DNA of 64,000 bases from Bacillus paralicheniformis (GTDB taxonomy: Bacteria; Bacillota; Bacilli; Bacillales; Bacillaceae). Position 1 is the first letter of the stretch. Every line of letters starts with the position of its first letter. A program made the position numbers and the translations under genes. Below the pieces are notes generated by a model. That model saw nothing but the letters and a program-made list of their open reading frames with translations, did not search any database and was not told the DNA's origin. The stretch lies in assembly GCF_001042485.2 (NCBI RefSeq), contig NZ_LBMN02000004.1, positions 1-64,000 on the forward strand, in the 5' to 3' direction. Positions 31,006-40,791 of this stretch are shown in pieces.

Positions 31006-32988
31006 GTGCCAAGTTTTTATGAAAAACCGTTATTTCGATACCCCATATATTCTTTAATCGTCGTCACAATCATTTCTGTCCTCATCAACATTTATTTTAA
31101 TTGGGTGGCAGGAGCGGCCGGCGTTCTGATTCTGGGTGTCATATTGTACTTTTTGAGACGGGCGGACTCCCAAATCAGAAAAGAGCTGGACGATTATATA
31201 TCGACGCTGTCTTACCGTCTGAAAAAAGTCGGGGAAGAGGCGCTGCTCGAAATGCCGATCGGGATCATGCTGTTTAACGATCAGTACTATATCGAGTGGG
31301 CCAATCCTTTTATGGCGTCATGCTTTAATGAAAATACGCTCGTCGGCCGGTCGCTTTATGATACTTGTGAATCTGTCGTCCCTTTGATTAAGCAGGAAGT
31401 GGACACAGAAACGATTACGCTGAATGAGCGGAAATTTAATGTGGTTATCAAACGGGAAGAAAAGCTGCTTTATTTCTTCGATGTCACAGAGCAGACGCAG
31501 ATTGAGAGACAATACGAAAATGAAAGAACGGTCCTTGCCTACATCTTTCTCGATAATTACGACGATGTGACACAAGGGCTTGATGACCAGACAAGAAGCT
31601 CGATAAACAGTGAAGTGACATCGCTTTTGAACCAGTGGGCCCAAGAGTACGGCATTTTCTTAAAACGTGTTTCCTCTGAGCGGTTTATCGGTGTATTAAA
31701 CGAACACATATTAAGCGAGCTTGAAGCATCGAAGTTTTCGATCCTTGATGAAGTTCGGGAGAAGACATCCGTTCATACGATCTCCTTGACGTTAAGCATC
31801 GGAATCGGTGCATCTGTTGCATCATTGAAAGAGCTTGGCGACTTGGCGCAATCCAGCCTTGACCTGGCGCTGGGACGCGGAGGAGATCAGGTGGCAATCA
31901 AGCAGCCGAACGGGAAAGTGAAGTTTTACGGCGGCAAGACGAATCCGATGGAAAAACGGACGCGCGTCAGAGCCCGGGTCATTTCACACGCTCTCAAGGA
32001 GATTGTCTCTGAAAGCAGCAATGTGATTATCATGGGTCATAAGTTTCCCGATATGGATTCGATTGGATCAGCCATCGGGATTTTGAAGGTCGCACAAGCA
32101 AACGGCAAAGACGGTTTTGTCGTGATCGACTCCAATCAGATCGGTTCAAGCGTTCAAAGACTGATCGGGGAAATTAAAAAATACGAAGAACTGTGGTCCA
32201 GGTTTATTACGCCGGAAGAGGCGCTTGAGATTGCGAAAGACGACACGCTGCTCGTGATCGTTGATACACATAAGCCTTCCTTTGTCATTGAAGAAAGGCT
32301 GGTCAATAAAATTGAAAATATCGTCGTTATCGATCATCATAGAAGAGGGGAAGAGTTTATTAAAGACCCGCTGCTCGTCTATATGGAGCCGTACGCTTCA
32401 TCTACAGCGGAGCTTGTGACAGAGCTGCTCGAGTACCAGCCGAAGCGCTTAAAAATTAACATGATCGAAGCAACAGCCCTTTTGGCCGGGATTATTGTCG
32501 ATACGAAGAGCTTCTCGCTGCGCACCGGTTCCCGTACGTTCGATGCGGCGTCATATTTGCGCGCAAAAGGCGCTGACACCGTATTGGTGCAAAAGTTTTT
32601 AAAAGAAACAGCCGATCATTATATTAAAAGGGCGAAGCTGATTCAGCATACCGTTTTCTATCAAAACGGCATCGCCATCGCATCGCTGCCGGACGATGAG
32701 GCGGACGAATATTTTGACCAGGTTATCATTGCGCAAGCCGCGGATTCTCTTCTGTCCATGAGTGATGTCGAAGCGTCATTTGCTGTGGCGAGAAGAGACG
32801 AGAATACGGTATGCATCAGTGCGAGGTCGCTCGGCGAAGTGAATGTTCAAATCATCATGGAAGCGCTCGAGGGCGGCGGTCATTTAACCAATGCCGCGAC
32901 ACAGCTGACCGATATCACGGTTGAAGAAACGCTCCGCCGACTGAAAGAAGCGATTGACGAGTATTTCGAAGGAGGCATTCAGAAATGA
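31006..32988 (+). CDS. gdpP: cyclic-di-AMP phosphodiesterase GdpP
   Basis: GdpP (YybT) degrades the second messenger c-di-AMP. The 660 residues hold two N-terminal membrane helices (about 12-55), a PAS-like haem-binding domain, a degenerate GGDEF domain (about 175-310) and a DHH-DHHA1 phosphodiesterase domain. The latter has [34 protein letters not shown] and [11 protein letters not shown]. The metal-binding residues look intact. The start is GTG with GAGGAG upstream. Its stop overlaps the rplI start by four bases. Confidence 0.96.
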   Translation: MPSFYEKPLFRYPIYSLIVVTIISVLINIYFNWVAGAAGVLILGVILYFLRRADSQIRKELDDYISTLSYRLKKVGEEALLEMPIGIMLFNDQYYIEWANPFMASCFNENTLVGRSLYDTCESVVPLIKQEVDTETITLNERKFNVVIKREEKLLYFFDVTEQTQIERQYENERTVLAYIFLDNYDDVTQGLDDQTRSSINSEVTSLLNQWAQEYGIFLKRVSSERFIGVLNEHILSELEASKFSILDEVREKTSVHTISLTLSIGIGASVASLKELGDLAQSSLDLALGRGGDQVAIKQPNGKVKFYGGKTNPMEKRTRVRARVISHALKEIVSESSNVIIMGHKFPDMDSIGSAIGILKVAQANGKDGFVVIDSNQIGSSVQRLIGEIKKYEELWSRFITPEEALEIAKDDTLLVIVDTHKPSFVIEERLVNKIENIVVIDHHRRGEEFIKDPLLVYMEPYASSTAELVTELLEYQPKRLKINMIEATALLAGIIVDTKSFSLRTGSRTFDAASYLRAKGADTVLVQKFLKETADHYIKRAKLIQHTVFYQNGIAIASLPDDEADEYFDQVIIAQAADSLLSMSDVEASFAVARRDENTVCISARSLGEVNVQIIMEALEGGGHLTNAATQLTDITVEETLRRLKEAIDEYFEGGIQK

Positions 32989-33434
32989 AGGTAATTTTCT
33001 TACAGGATGTTAAAGGCAAAGGGAAAAAAGGCGAAGTAAAAAATGTAGCGGATGGATACGCGCACAACTTTTTGATCAAAAAAGGGCTGGCTGTTGAAGC
33101 GACATCATCCAATATCAGCGCGCTTGAAGGCCAGAAGAAAAAAGAGAAGAAAGAAGCGGCTGAAGAACTGAAACATGCGAAAGAGCTGAAAAAACAACTT
33201 GAGGACATCACGGTGGAACTTTCAGCCAAGTCCGGAGAAGGCGGCCGTCTATTCGGCTCCGTGACAAGCAAACAAATCGCGGACGCGCTGCAAAAAAGCC
33301 ACCAGTTAAAAATCGACAAACGTAAAATCGAATTAAACGATGCGATTCGCTCATTGGGATATACAAATGTTCCCGTGAAACTCCATCCAGAAGTACAAGC
33401 AACACTGAAAGTTCACGTGAAAGAGCAATCATAA
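32985..33434 (+). CDS. rplI: ribosomal protein bL9
   Basis: The 149 residues comprise an N-terminal L9 domain beginning [21 protein letters not shown], a long connecting helix rich in lysine and glutamate (about 45-80), and a C-terminal RNA-binding domain. It overlaps gdpP by four bases, so L9 translation is coupled to GdpP. Confidence 0.97.
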   Translation: MKVIFLQDVKGKGKKGEVKNVADGYAHNFLIKKGLAVEATSSNISALEGQKKKEKKEAAEELKHAKELKKQLEDITVELSAKSGEGGRLFGSVTSKQIADALQKSHQLKIDKRKIELNDAIRSLGYTNVPVKLHPEVQATLKVHVKEQS

Positions 33435-33441
33435 AATAACA

Positions 33442-33473
33442 AAGCCCCTTCATGCAAAGTGCAGAAGGGGCTT
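33442..33473. terminator. bidirectional terminator between rplI and nagP
   Basis: The stem AAGCCCCTTC (33442-33451) with GAAGGGGCTT (33464-33473) lies between convergent genes. Confidence 0.85.
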
Positions 33474-33478
33474 ATCTT

Positions 33479-34852
33479 TTATTCAGTGCGTTTTCTCATT
33501 TCATTGGCCAAGAATTCAACGTCTGTACCGATGATCACCTGTACATCGTGCTGATTAAGCTTCACGAATCCTTTTGCTCCCATGGCTTTCATCGTGCTTT
33601 CATCCAGTTTGGAAGCATCGCGGACCTTGAGACGGAGGCGGGTTACACAATTGTTCAGCGTCTCGATGTTTTCTTTTCCTCCAAGCGCTTCGATGTATTT
33701 GTCCGCAAGGGTATCGTATTTGGACGATCCTGTGTCAGGGCTGACAGGTGTGTTTTCCTGGTCATCGTCCTCCTCTCGTCCAGGCGTTTTCAAATTGAGC
33801 TTCGTAATCAGGAAATAAAAGATGATGAAATAAATAATGCCGTATACAAGACCGAGCGGCAGCAAAAGCAGCGGCTTTGTGGCGATTCCAAAGTTTAAAA
33901 GGTAGTCGATCGTCCCGGCTGAAAAGGTAAAGCCGTGGTGGATACCGAGCATATTGGTCACGGTCATGGCGCTTGCGGTTAACAAGGCGTGAATACCGAA
34001 GAGAAGCGGCGATAAAAACATGAATGTGAACTCAATCGGCTCCGTGATACCTGTTAAAAATGATGTGAACGCCAATCCGATCAGCAATCCGGCCGTTGCT
34101 TTGCGGCGATGCTTTTTCGCGGCCGCGATCATTGCCAGACATGCCGCAGGAAGACCGAACATCATGATCGGGAAGAACCCTGTCATAAATGCGCCGGCGC
34201 TTGGATCTCCGGCAAAGAACCGGTTCATGTCACCCGTTTTGCCTGCAAATTCTCCAAAGACCATCCAAACCATATTGTTTAAAATGTGATGAAGGCCGAG
34301 CGGCAGGAGCAGTCTGTTTAAAAGACCGAATATGCCGACTCCCAATGCCCCAGCATGGATAATCCAGCCGCCAATGGCGTCAATGGCCTGCTGTGCGTAA
34401 ATCCAGACGAAGCCGAAAATCCCTGCAAGAATAATGGAACAGAAGGCAGTCATAATCGGAACGCTTCGTTTTCCGCCGAAAAACCCGAGCCAGTCAGGCA
34501 GTTTTGCATCTTTAAAGCGGTTATACATGACGGCGGCGACTACACCTGAAATAATTCCGCCGAGAACGCCCATGTTCAGGTTCTCATTGATGGCTGCTAA
34601 GCCGCCTGTCAGGACAAAATAACCGATGGCTCCGGATAGTGCGGCGGCCCCGTGGCCATCCTTTGACAAACCGATTGCAACGCCTATCGCAAAGATGATC
34701 GGCAGTTGGTCAAGAATCGATTGTCCTGAAGCGGCGATAAACGGAATGTTTAACAGGTCTTCTCTTCCCAAGGCGAGCAGGAGGCCCGCAGCAGGAAGAA
34801 CGGCAATCGGCAGCATGAGCGCGCGGCCGATATTTTGAAGAAATCCCAACAT
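33479..34852 (-). CDS. nagP: PTS EIICB, N-acetylglucosamine type
   Basis: This sugar phosphotransferase permease has 457 residues. The membrane IIC domain (about 1-350) begins MLGFLQNIGRALMLPIAVLPAAG and includes ITEPIEFTFMFLSP. After a charged linker comes a IIB domain with the phosphorylated cysteine in NNCVTRLRLKVRD. Order IIC-IIB places it in the glucose/GlcNAc family. There is no IIA domain, so a IIA from another permease must supply phosphate. Last gene of the nagA-nagB-gntR-murQ-nagP operon, two bases after murQ. With murQ beside it, MurNAc import is an alternative. Confidence 0.88.
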   Translation of the reverse strand: MLGFLQNIGRALMLPIAVLPAAGLLLALGREDLLNIPFIAASGQSILDQLPIIFAIGVAIGLSKDGHGAAALSGAIGYFVLTGGLAAINENLNMGVLGGIISGVVAAVMYNRFKDAKLPDWLGFFGGKRSVPIMTAFCSIILAGIFGFVWIYAQQAIDAIGGWIIHAGALGVGIFGLLNRLLLPLGLHHILNNMVWMVFGEFAGKTGDMNRFFAGDPSAGAFMTGFFPIMMFGLPAACLAMIAAAKKHRRKATAGLLIGLAFTSFLTGITEPIEFTFMFLSPLLFGIHALLTASAMTVTNMLGIHHGFTFSAGTIDYLLNFGIATKPLLLLPLGLVYGIIYFIIFYFLITKLNLKTPGREEDDDQENTPVSPDTGSSKYDTLADKYIEALGGKENIETLNNCVTRLRLKVRDASKLDESTMKAMGAKGFVKLNQHDVQVIIGTDVEFLANEMRKRTE

Positions 34853-34854
34853 AG

Positions 34855-35751
34855 TTAAAACCCCTTTCGGTAATATTGAATCGCTTTTTTCAAATGTCCA
34901 TTTTCATGGGATAAACAGCGGCGGGCATCTTCAAGTGTTCCGTTTGTCAACACCATAAAGATCGCTGCCTTGATGTCATTGCCGCTTTCTTTTAAAGCTT
35001 GCTGGGCCTCATTCTGTGATAATCCGGTGGTATTCATCAGAATGGTGACAGCTCGCCCGGCCAATTTTTGATTGAGCAGCCTCATATTCACCATCTCGTT
35101 TTGGTAGACGCGGCCAAGCCTCGCCATTGCAGCTGTTGACAGCATGTTCAAGATCATCTTCTGAGCGGTTCCTGCTTTCAGCCGCGTTGAACCGCGGATA
35201 ATTTCCGGTCCTGTTTGCACCTCAATCGCGATATCGCTTAATTTGCCCGCTTCTGTATCCGCGTTGCAGCTGATCGAAACAGACGCGGCTCCGAGCTGTT
35301 TGGCATAGGATAATGCGCCAAGGACATAAGGTGTCGAGCCGCTCGCTGTGACGCCGATTAAGACGTCATCTTCCGAGAATGATTGCGCTTTCAGTTCGGC
35401 GACGATTTTTTCATGGTCATCTTCATTTTCTTCAAGAGGCGTCCACATCGCGTCATATCCGCCGGCGATCAGGCCGGTCCAACGGCTTTCGTCAATAGAG
35501 AATGTCGGCGAGAGTTCTGCGGCATCAAGGACTGCGATTCTGCCGCTTGTGCCGGCGCCAGCTGTAAACACTCTTCCGCCTTGCTTAAAACGGCTGACAA
35601 TCGTATCCGCCGCCTCAGCGATCAGGGGAAGGCAGGGCGTAATGGCGCGAGGGACTGTATAGTCTTCCTCATTCATCAAGGTGACGATATCTAAAGCATT
35701 CATTTCATCAAGTGCTTTGCTTTTGTCGTTCGTGTCCTCTGTCTTCTTCAT
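34855..35751 (-). CDS. murQ: N-acetylmuramic acid 6-phosphate etherase
   Basis: MurQ cleaves the lactyl ether of MurNAc-6-phosphate to give GlcNAc-6-phosphate and lactate, linking wall-sugar salvage to the nag pathway. The 298 residues have a SIS domain with FTAGAGTSGRIAVLDAAELSPTF (about 62-84) and GVTASGSTPYVLGAL, and the family segment RGSTRLKAGTAQKMILNMLST. A C-terminal UBA-like helical part (LSQNEAQQALKESG) follows. It overlaps the regulator gene by four bases. Confidence 0.92.
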   Translation of the reverse strand: MKKTEDTNDKSKALDEMNALDIVTLMNEEDYTVPRAITPCLPLIAEAADTIVSRFKQGGRVFTAGAGTSGRIAVLDAAELSPTFSIDESRWTGLIAGGYDAMWTPLEENEDDHEKIVAELKAQSFSEDDVLIGVTASGSTPYVLGALSYAKQLGAASVSISCNADTEAGKLSDIAIEVQTGPEIIRGSTRLKAGTAQKMILNMLSTAAMARLGRVYQNEMVNMRLLNQKLAGRAVTILMNTTGLSQNEAQQALKESGNDIKAAIFMVLTNGTLEDARRCLSHENGHLKKAIQYYRKGF

Positions 35752-36479
35752 TGTTCTTCCCTCTTCATATCGATGACGAATTTATAGCGGTCGCCTCTGT
35801 AAACGGATTTGACTACTTCAAACGGTCTGCCGTCGTCCAAATAGCTCAAACGTTCGATGAGCAGGACGGGTGCGCCTTCCTCGATGTCGAGGGGCTCGCT
35901 CTCTGCCGGAGAGGCAATCGCCGGCTCGAGTGTTTGTGCGGCTCGGTCAATCGTAAGGGAGAGCGTATGTTCGACATAGTCATACAAAGATGCGCTCATA
36001 ATGTCTTCTGTCAGGCCGTTGATAAGGTCGGCGGGCAAATAGGAGATTTCATAAGCCATCGGGATGTCATCGGCGAGACGGATTCGTTTGACTTCATAGA
36101 CGGAAGCCCCTTCATGTATCTCCAGTTTGCGCGCTGTGCTCTGGTCACACGGAATGACGCCGAAGCCGAGCATTTTTGTGCCGGGTCTCATGCCTCTTGA
36201 TTTCATGTCCTCGGAAAAGCTTGTCAATCCTTTGAGAGGCTGCTCAATTTTAGGCTCGGCAATAAATGTTCCTTTTCCCCGCTGTCGGACGAGGATGCCT
36301 TCATTGACGAGATTGTTGACTGCCTGCCGGACGGTCATCCTGCTTACCTCATATTTTTCTGCAAACTCTCTTTCAGAAGGAATGAGGTCGCCGGGCTTCA
36401 AATCTTTTGTTTCGGCAAGCTTTTTAATCTCGGTCTCAATCTGATAGTAAATCGGAATGTGGGAATCTTTTTTGATCAA
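35748..36479 (-). CDS. GntR/HutC-family regulator (NagR-like)
   Basis: The 243 residues have an N-terminal winged helix (PSEREFAEKYEVSRMTVRQAVNNLVNEGILVRQRGKGTFI, written here as the span of residues 35-74) and a C-terminal UTRA effector domain. It resembles B. subtilis NagR/YvoA, which responds to GlcNAc-6-phosphate or glucosamine-6-phosphate. Its place between nagB and murQ with four-base overlaps on both sides makes it the likely regulator of this operon. A candidate operator lies upstream of nagA. Confidence 0.85.
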   Translation of the reverse strand: MIKKDSHIPIYYQIETEIKKLAETKDLKPGDLIPSEREFAEKYEVSRMTVRQAVNNLVNEGILVRQRGKGTFIAEPKIEQPLKGLTSFSEDMKSRGMRPGTKMLGFGVIPCDQSTARKLEIHEGASVYEVKRIRLADDIPMAYEISYLPADLINGLTEDIMSASLYDYVEHTLSLTIDRAAQTLEPAIASPAESEPLDIEEGAPVLLIERLSYLDDGRPFEVVKSVYRGDRYKFVIDMKREEQ

Positions 36480-37222
36480 AAGGCCATACCCCTTTCTTTC
36501 ACGATTGATAAAGCATCGCTGTCCGCTATGATAACGACGTTCTGGTGTGTTTTTAAGACAGAAGCGGGCGTGTCTTCATTTGGTTCTTCACTGAGAAGCT
36601 TCGCCAGGATGCCCGCTTTTTTCTCTCCTGAAACGAGCAGCAGGATCTGCTTGCTTTTCATGATCGTGGAAATGCCCATCGTTATGGCTTGCGACGGGAC
36701 GGCGTCATAAGAATCAAAATAACGGGCATTGGCTTCTTTCGTTGATTGTGTCAGTTCGACTGTATGCGTTTTCGATGAAAATGGGGTGCCCGGTTCGTTA
36801 AATCCGATGTGGCCGTTCAAGCCGAGGCCGAGCACTTGGAGATCAATGCCTCCAAGCCGCTCGATCAGCGCTTCATAGCGGCTGCATTCAGCGTCCAGGT
36901 CACAAGCCATTCCGTCCGGAAGATGGGTATGGCTGAGCGGAATGTCAATGTGATCGAAAAGCTGTTTTTTCATATAGAATGTATAGCTGTTTTCATAATC
37001 CGGAGAAACGCCGACATACTCGTCTAAGTTAACGGTATAGACGTGCTTGTAAGTCGTTTTGTTATGCGCATGGTCTTCCCTTAAAACCTGATATGTGCCG
37101 AGAGGCGTTCCTCCGGTTGCAAGGCCGAGAACAGGCGCAGATAAGCGGTTTACTTTCTCGATGATGAGTCGGGCGGCCGTTTGGCTCATGTCCTGATAAT
37201 CTTTAGCTTCAATGATTTTCAT
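36476..37222 (-). CDS. nagB: glucosamine-6-phosphate deaminase
   Basis: NagB converts glucosamine-6-phosphate to fructose-6-phosphate and ammonia. The 248 residues show GLATGGTPLGTYQVL (about 36-50) and GLGLNGHIGFNEPG, the active-site segments. The start MKIIEAKDYQ at 37222 is preferred over an upstream frame start because GGGAGG precedes it and it overlaps the nagA end by four bases. Confidence 0.94.
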   Translation of the reverse strand: MKIIEAKDYQDMSQTAARLIIEKVNRLSAPVLGLATGGTPLGTYQVLREDHAHNKTTYKHVYTVNLDEYVGVSPDYENSYTFYMKKQLFDHIDIPLSHTHLPDGMACDLDAECSRYEALIERLGGIDLQVLGLGLNGHIGFNEPGTPFSSKTHTVELTQSTKEANARYFDSYDAVPSQAITMGISTIMKSKQILLLVSGEKKAGILAKLLSEEPNEDTPASVLKTHQNVVIIADSDALSIVKERGMAF

Positions 37223-38424
37223 GGTGAAACCTCCCTTTTGCTGAAAGCAATCACGCCTTTGCAAAGCGTCATCACAACTTCATTTTTTTCATTTAAAATG
37301 ATCAAATCGGCATCTTTCCCGCTTCGTATGCTGCCTTTTCGGTCAAACACATGAAGCTGCTTGGCGGGATTGACCGCTGTCATGTACACGATATCTTCGA
37401 GTGAACATCCTGTAAAATCCATCATGTTCAGAGCAGCCTGGTTCATCTTCAAGATGCTGCCGGCAAGCGTACCATCCTCTAAGACGGCTTTTTCGCCTTT
37501 CACGAACACCTCCTGTCCGCCTAATGTATAGGTTCCATTTTTTAAGCATTTTGCGCGCATGGCATCCGTAATTAAAATGATGCCTTCTTTCTGTTTTTGC
37601 TGAAATGCCAGCTTGACGACCGCAGGGTGAACATGAATGCCGTCGGCTATGACTTCGGCCTTCAGTTCATCATGCAGAAGGGCGCTTCCGGCCGTCCCCG
37701 GCTCGCGATGGTGCAGCCCCCGCATGCCGTTGAACAAATGGGTGACATGGGAGATGCCGGCCTTAATCCCGTCTGCCATTTCTTTGAGTCCGGCGTCGGA
37801 GTGGCCGGCGGAAGCCGTGACACCTGTTTCTTTCAAAAAGGAAATTAGTTCCAAAGACCCTTCCAGCTCTGGCGCAAGTGTGACTAATTTAATGTTATTC
37901 CCGGAGATGCGCTGCCATTCTTTAAATAACGAAAGATCCGGCGGGATAATATCATCCGGCGGCTGGGCGCCGCACCGCTTTTCTGAAATAAAAGGGCCTT
38001 CTAAGTGAACGCCTAATACTTCGGCGGTCCCGGGCTGGCCGCCTGCTTCCTTATAGCGGTGAACGTTTGCCAGCGCATGCTCGATCGTGGCTTTATCCTG
38101 GGTCATCGTCGTCGCCAGGAAGCTTGTCGTTCCTTCTTTCGGCAGGGCTTCGGCCATTGTTTGCAAAGCCTCGGCTGTTCCGTCCATGACATCTGCGCCG
38201 TTTGCTCCGTGAATATGAACATCAATCATGCCCGGCAGCACTTTGAAGTTCTCCGGAAATGTCAGTTGTTCTGCTGTTGCGGCGGAAGCGGGAATATCAG
38301 TCATTGGTCCGTAAGCCTCGATTTTTTCCCCGTTCGTCAGAAGAAATCCGTCTTCTATCATTCCATTTTCACTGTAAATATGAAGATGTTTAAACATATA
38401 GCGTTGGGATGGGTTGGTTTTCAC
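37219..38424 (-). CDS. nagA: N-acetylglucosamine-6-phosphate deacetylase
   Basis: NagA removes acetate from GlcNAc-6-phosphate. The metal-dependent amidohydrolase fold shows GMIDVHIHGANGAD, LGVHLEGPFI, SAGHSDA and HLFNGMRGLHHREPG. The GTG at 38424 has AAAGGA nine bases upstream and gives 401 residues. The alternative ATG at 38397 aligns better with family starts but lacks a ribosome site. First gene of the operon, downstream of a promoter with a cre site, so it is probably subject to catabolite repression by CcpA. Confidence 0.92.
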   Translation of the reverse strand: MKTNPSQRYMFKHLHIYSENGMIEDGFLLTNGEKIEAYGPMTDIPASAATAEQLTFPENFKVLPGMIDVHIHGANGADVMDGTAEALQTMAEALPKEGTTSFLATTMTQDKATIEHALANVHRYKEAGGQPGTAEVLGVHLEGPFISEKRCGAQPPDDIIPPDLSLFKEWQRISGNNIKLVTLAPELEGSLELISFLKETGVTASAGHSDAGLKEMADGIKAGISHVTHLFNGMRGLHHREPGTAGSALLHDELKAEVIADGIHVHPAVVKLAFQQKQKEGIILITDAMRAKCLKNGTYTLGGQEVFVKGEKAVLEDGTLAGSILKMNQAALNMMDFTGCSLEDIVYMTAVNPAKQLHVFDRKGSIRSGKDADLIILNEKNEVVMTLCKGVIAFSKREVSP

Positions 38425-38441
38425 AGTCAAAAGTCCTTTCT

Positions 38442-38455
38442 TGAAAACGTTATCA
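38442..38455 (-). promoter_or_regulatory. cre site (CcpA operator)
   Basis: TGAAAACGTTATCA fits the catabolite-responsive element consensus TGWAANCGNTNWCA at every position. It lies just downstream of the nagA -10, where CcpA binding would block transcription. Confidence 0.85.
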
Positions 38456-38457
38456 TC

Positions 38458-38492
38458 AGTATAGAACATTACAACTCTAGTTGTCTAGACCA
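38458..38492 (-). promoter_or_regulatory. nagA promoter and NagR-like operator
   Basis: On the minus strand, -35 TAGACA (38482-38487) and -10 TATACT (38458-38463) are 18 bases apart. TGGTCTAGACAACT (38479-38492), overlapping the -35, resembles the dre operator bound by NagR/YvoA in B. subtilis. The regulator encoded in this operon is the likely ligand. Confidence 0.65.
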
Positions 38493-38571
38493 TTAAGAGA
38501 ATTATTTTTGTCAAATCTGATCATACAGCATCACACTTCATTTAGCCGCTGTGTTGTCAGGTTATGTTCCA

Positions 38572-38599
38572 AAAAAAAGCCGGCTTATCTGCCGGCTTC
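38572..38599 (-). terminator. yycB terminator
   Basis: On the minus strand, GAAGCCGGCA and its complement pair around AGATAA and run into eight T residues. It directly follows the yycB stop. Confidence 0.85.
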
Positions 38600-38600
38600 G

Positions 38601-39806
38601 TTATGCTGCTTTAGCATAAATATATTGATTTCTTCCCGCACCGAGTCCTGCACCGATTAAAGCGACCAGCGCACCGATGAACAGTAAAATCGGTCCGTTC
38701 CATGAGTGCATGTGATCGTAAAGAAAACCGACAAAGCTTGGACCAATCGCTGCCAGCAAATATCCGGCTGATTGCGACATTCCTGATAATGCCGCTGCTT
38801 GATCGGCATTTTCGCTTCTCAGCCCGATTAAAGTCAAGGCTAAACTGATGCTGGATCCTTGTCCGATTCCGATTAAAATGACCCACAGCGTCAGCATCGC
38901 TGTATTGCCTCCGTACAATAGCCCTGACATCCCCGCCAAGTATAGGATGCCAAGGGCCAGCACGATGCTTTTTTGGTTTCGGAACCGTCCGGCAAGAACC
39001 GGAGTCAAAAATGTCGACGGGAGGCTGGCAAACTGCATCAGCGACAGCATCCAGCCGGCAAGCGACATGCTCATCCCATGCGAACGGAGAATTTCAGGCA
39101 GCCAGGCGATCGTGCAGTAAAACAAGAACGACTGTATGCCCATAAAGAATGTGACCTGCCAGGCGATTTTCGAGCGCCAGACCGTTTGGCCGTCCGTCTT
39201 TAAGCTGACCGTACGGTTTCCCGTATCATGATAGCGGAGCTGGGGAACCCAGATCAAAATCGCAACAAACGCGAGACCGGCCCAGACCATAAGCGATGCG
39301 CTCCATCCCCACGCTAAACCGTGCGACAGCGGAATGCTGATCCCTGAGGCGAGCGCCGCAAAAATCGACATGGCTGTCGTATAGTAACTTGTCATAATTC
39401 CCGCTTTGTCAGGAAATTTATGTTTGATCAGGCTGGGCAAGAGCACATTGGAGATGGCGATGCCGACTCCGATCAATGCGGTTCCCGCAAATAGTGTGAA
39501 AGCTTCTCCGTAAGAGCGCAGCAAAATCCCGATCAATAAGATGACCAATCCGACCCAGAGGGTTCTCTCATTGCCCAGCTTCTGTCCGAGCTTAGGGGCG
39601 ATGGGGGACAGGACGGCGAAAGATAACAGCGGCAGCGTCGTCAAGAAGCCGGCCATGCCGTTCGTCAAATCCATATCCGAGCGGATCGAACTGATCAATG
39701 GCCCGACAGATGTAATAGCCGGTCTTAAATTAAAAGCGATAAATATGATTCCTGCAATCAATAAGATATTGTTCAAACGGGGGCGTCGAGCGTCAATGTA
39801 ATGCAT
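38601..39806 (-). CDS. yycB: CynX/NimT-type MFS transporter
   Basis: This 401-residue carrier has 12 membrane segments. FIAFNLRPAITSVGPLI near the N-terminus is the hallmark of the CynX/NimT branch of the major facilitator family. B. subtilis YycB (402 residues) lies at the matching place next to yycC. The substrate is unknown; cyanate transport in the family name is not evidence here. AAGGAG precedes the ATG. Confidence 0.82.
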   Translation of the reverse strand: MHYIDARRPRLNNILLIAGIIFIAFNLRPAITSVGPLISSIRSDMDLTNGMAGFLTTLPLLSFAVLSPIAPKLGQKLGNERTLWVGLVILLIGILLRSYGEAFTLFAGTALIGVGIAISNVLLPSLIKHKFPDKAGIMTSYYTTAMSIFAALASGISIPLSHGLAWGWSASLMVWAGLAFVAILIWVPQLRYHDTGNRTVSLKTDGQTVWRSKIAWQVTFFMGIQSFLFYCTIAWLPEILRSHGMSMSLAGWMLSLMQFASLPSTFLTPVLAGRFRNQKSIVLALGILYLAGMSGLLYGGNTAMLTLWVILIGIGQGSSISLALTLIGLRSENADQAAALSGMSQSAGYLLAAIGPSFVGFLYDHMHSWNGPILLFIGALVALIGAGLGAGRNQYIYAKAA

Positions 39807-39863
39807 GCTGTATTCTCCTTTGCTTTCAGGTGGAAAAGTGACATGAAAAAGAAACCCGGAACA

Positions 39864-40016
39864 TCATCCAAGGTTACTTTTTTGATCTTGCTTCTGAATT
39901 TCGGCAATTTTCGCAAGCAGGATATGCTGCGGCATATGCATGATTTGTTCAAGAGGAAGATTTAAGCTTTCCGAAAGTTTTTGCGCCGTTTCGGCAGATA
40001 TTTGTAAAGGTTTCAT
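39864..40016 (-). CDS. yycC: YycC-like small protein
   Basis: The 50 residues MKPLQISAETAQKLSESL to QKQDQKSNLG match YycC, a short conserved Bacillus protein of unknown role. The ATG at 40016 has TGGAGG seven bases upstream. A longer frame would add 15 residues without a ribosome site. It lies upstream of yycB as in B. subtilis. Confidence 0.8.
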   Translation of the reverse strand: MKPLQISAETAQKLSESLNLPLEQIMHMPQHILLAKIAEIQKQDQKSNLG

Positions 40017-40158
40017 AAAGTCCTCCATTTTATATTGTACCCCAGCGTACAGAGTACGCAACAGTGAATATTGACTCCGATATATATTGTAACATCATAT
40101 GACAAGTGAGTTGGAAGAAAAAGAAAAAAGCGATATAAATAAAGAGGAGGTGATCGTC

Positions 40159-40377
40159 TTGAATTCGACATTATCTGTGCTGAAAAAGAAATTGTATGAA
40201 CAGCAGATCAGAGCGAAAGGGCTTTACACATTTGAAGAATACAAAGATATGCGCAATGTGCTGCAAACGCTGCGGATGAAATTTGCGGCCTATGAAGAAT
40301 GGGATTTGTACCAACATGCGACCGATTTGATGGTCAGCATGCTTTTGAAAAACAATTGGAACAGCCGGCTGGATTAA
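40159..40377 (+). CDS. small hypothetical protein
   Basis: This 72-residue protein starts at a TTG with an excellent GAGGAGGTGA ribosome site eight bases upstream. The ATG 60 bases earlier would make a 92-residue form but has no such site. The sequence is soluble and helical with a YEQQIRAKGLYTFEEYKDM segment. I do not recognise the family. It is on the plus strand between the divergent yycC and the convergent DUF2188 gene. Confidence 0.65.
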   Translation: MNSTLSVLKKKLYEQQIRAKGLYTFEEYKDMRNVLQTLRMKFAAYEEWDLYQHATDLMVSMLLKNNWNSRLD

Positions 40378-40390
40378 TAGTGGAATAAAA

Positions 40391-40412
40391 AAACACCTCG
40401 GCCGAGGTGTTT
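40391..40412. terminator. bidirectional terminator
   Basis: A perfect 22-base palindrome centred on CGGCCG, flanked by A and T runs, lies between two convergent small genes. Confidence 0.75.
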
Positions 40413-40608
40413 AATAAGACCGTTCGTCTTCTTTGTTGTCCTGCCGGTCATAGATGACAAGCTTCGCAGGACGATTCTCTTTCGCCATCTCTTCTCCTTT
40501 TTCTACGGCCTCTGTCCTTGTGTCATAAAGCTCAACAGGCGCCGTATCTTCCAGTTTCAAAAACCATCCGTCCGTCTCGGCATTTGGTGTCACCATATAG
40601 ACCTTCAT
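40411..40608 (-). CDS. yycD: DUF2188-type protein (YycD-like)
   Basis: The 65 residues MKVYMVTPNAETDGWFLKLED, then ELYDTRTEAVEKGEEMAKENRPAKLVIYDRQ, show the DUF2188 pattern (a small two-strand one-helix fold). The position between dnaC and yycC matches yycD of B. subtilis (66 residues). GGGGAGG lies nine bases upstream of the ATG at 40608. The function is unknown. Confidence 0.7.
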   Translation of the reverse strand: MKVYMVTPNAETDGWFLKLEDTAPVELYDTRTEAVEKGEEMAKENRPAKLVIYDRQDNKEDERSY

Positions 40609-40791
40609 GAAAAACAACCTCCCCAAACATGTTATTGATTTGTTTTCCCGGATAAATCAGGGGAGCAAACATCCTCATTGTCGTTCTCCCTTTCTATGAA
40701 AATATTTCTACAAAAAGCGAGTCTACTTTTTTTCTGTAAAAATGGTAAAATAGACGTTGGATTATTTTTAAATGGGAGGACGGTGCTTAAC

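Noticed and set aside
33361-33380. TGTTCCCGTGAAAC in rplI as a parS or Noc site
   Set aside because: It lacks two bases of the parS palindrome and shares only about 10 of 14 positions with the Noc consensus.
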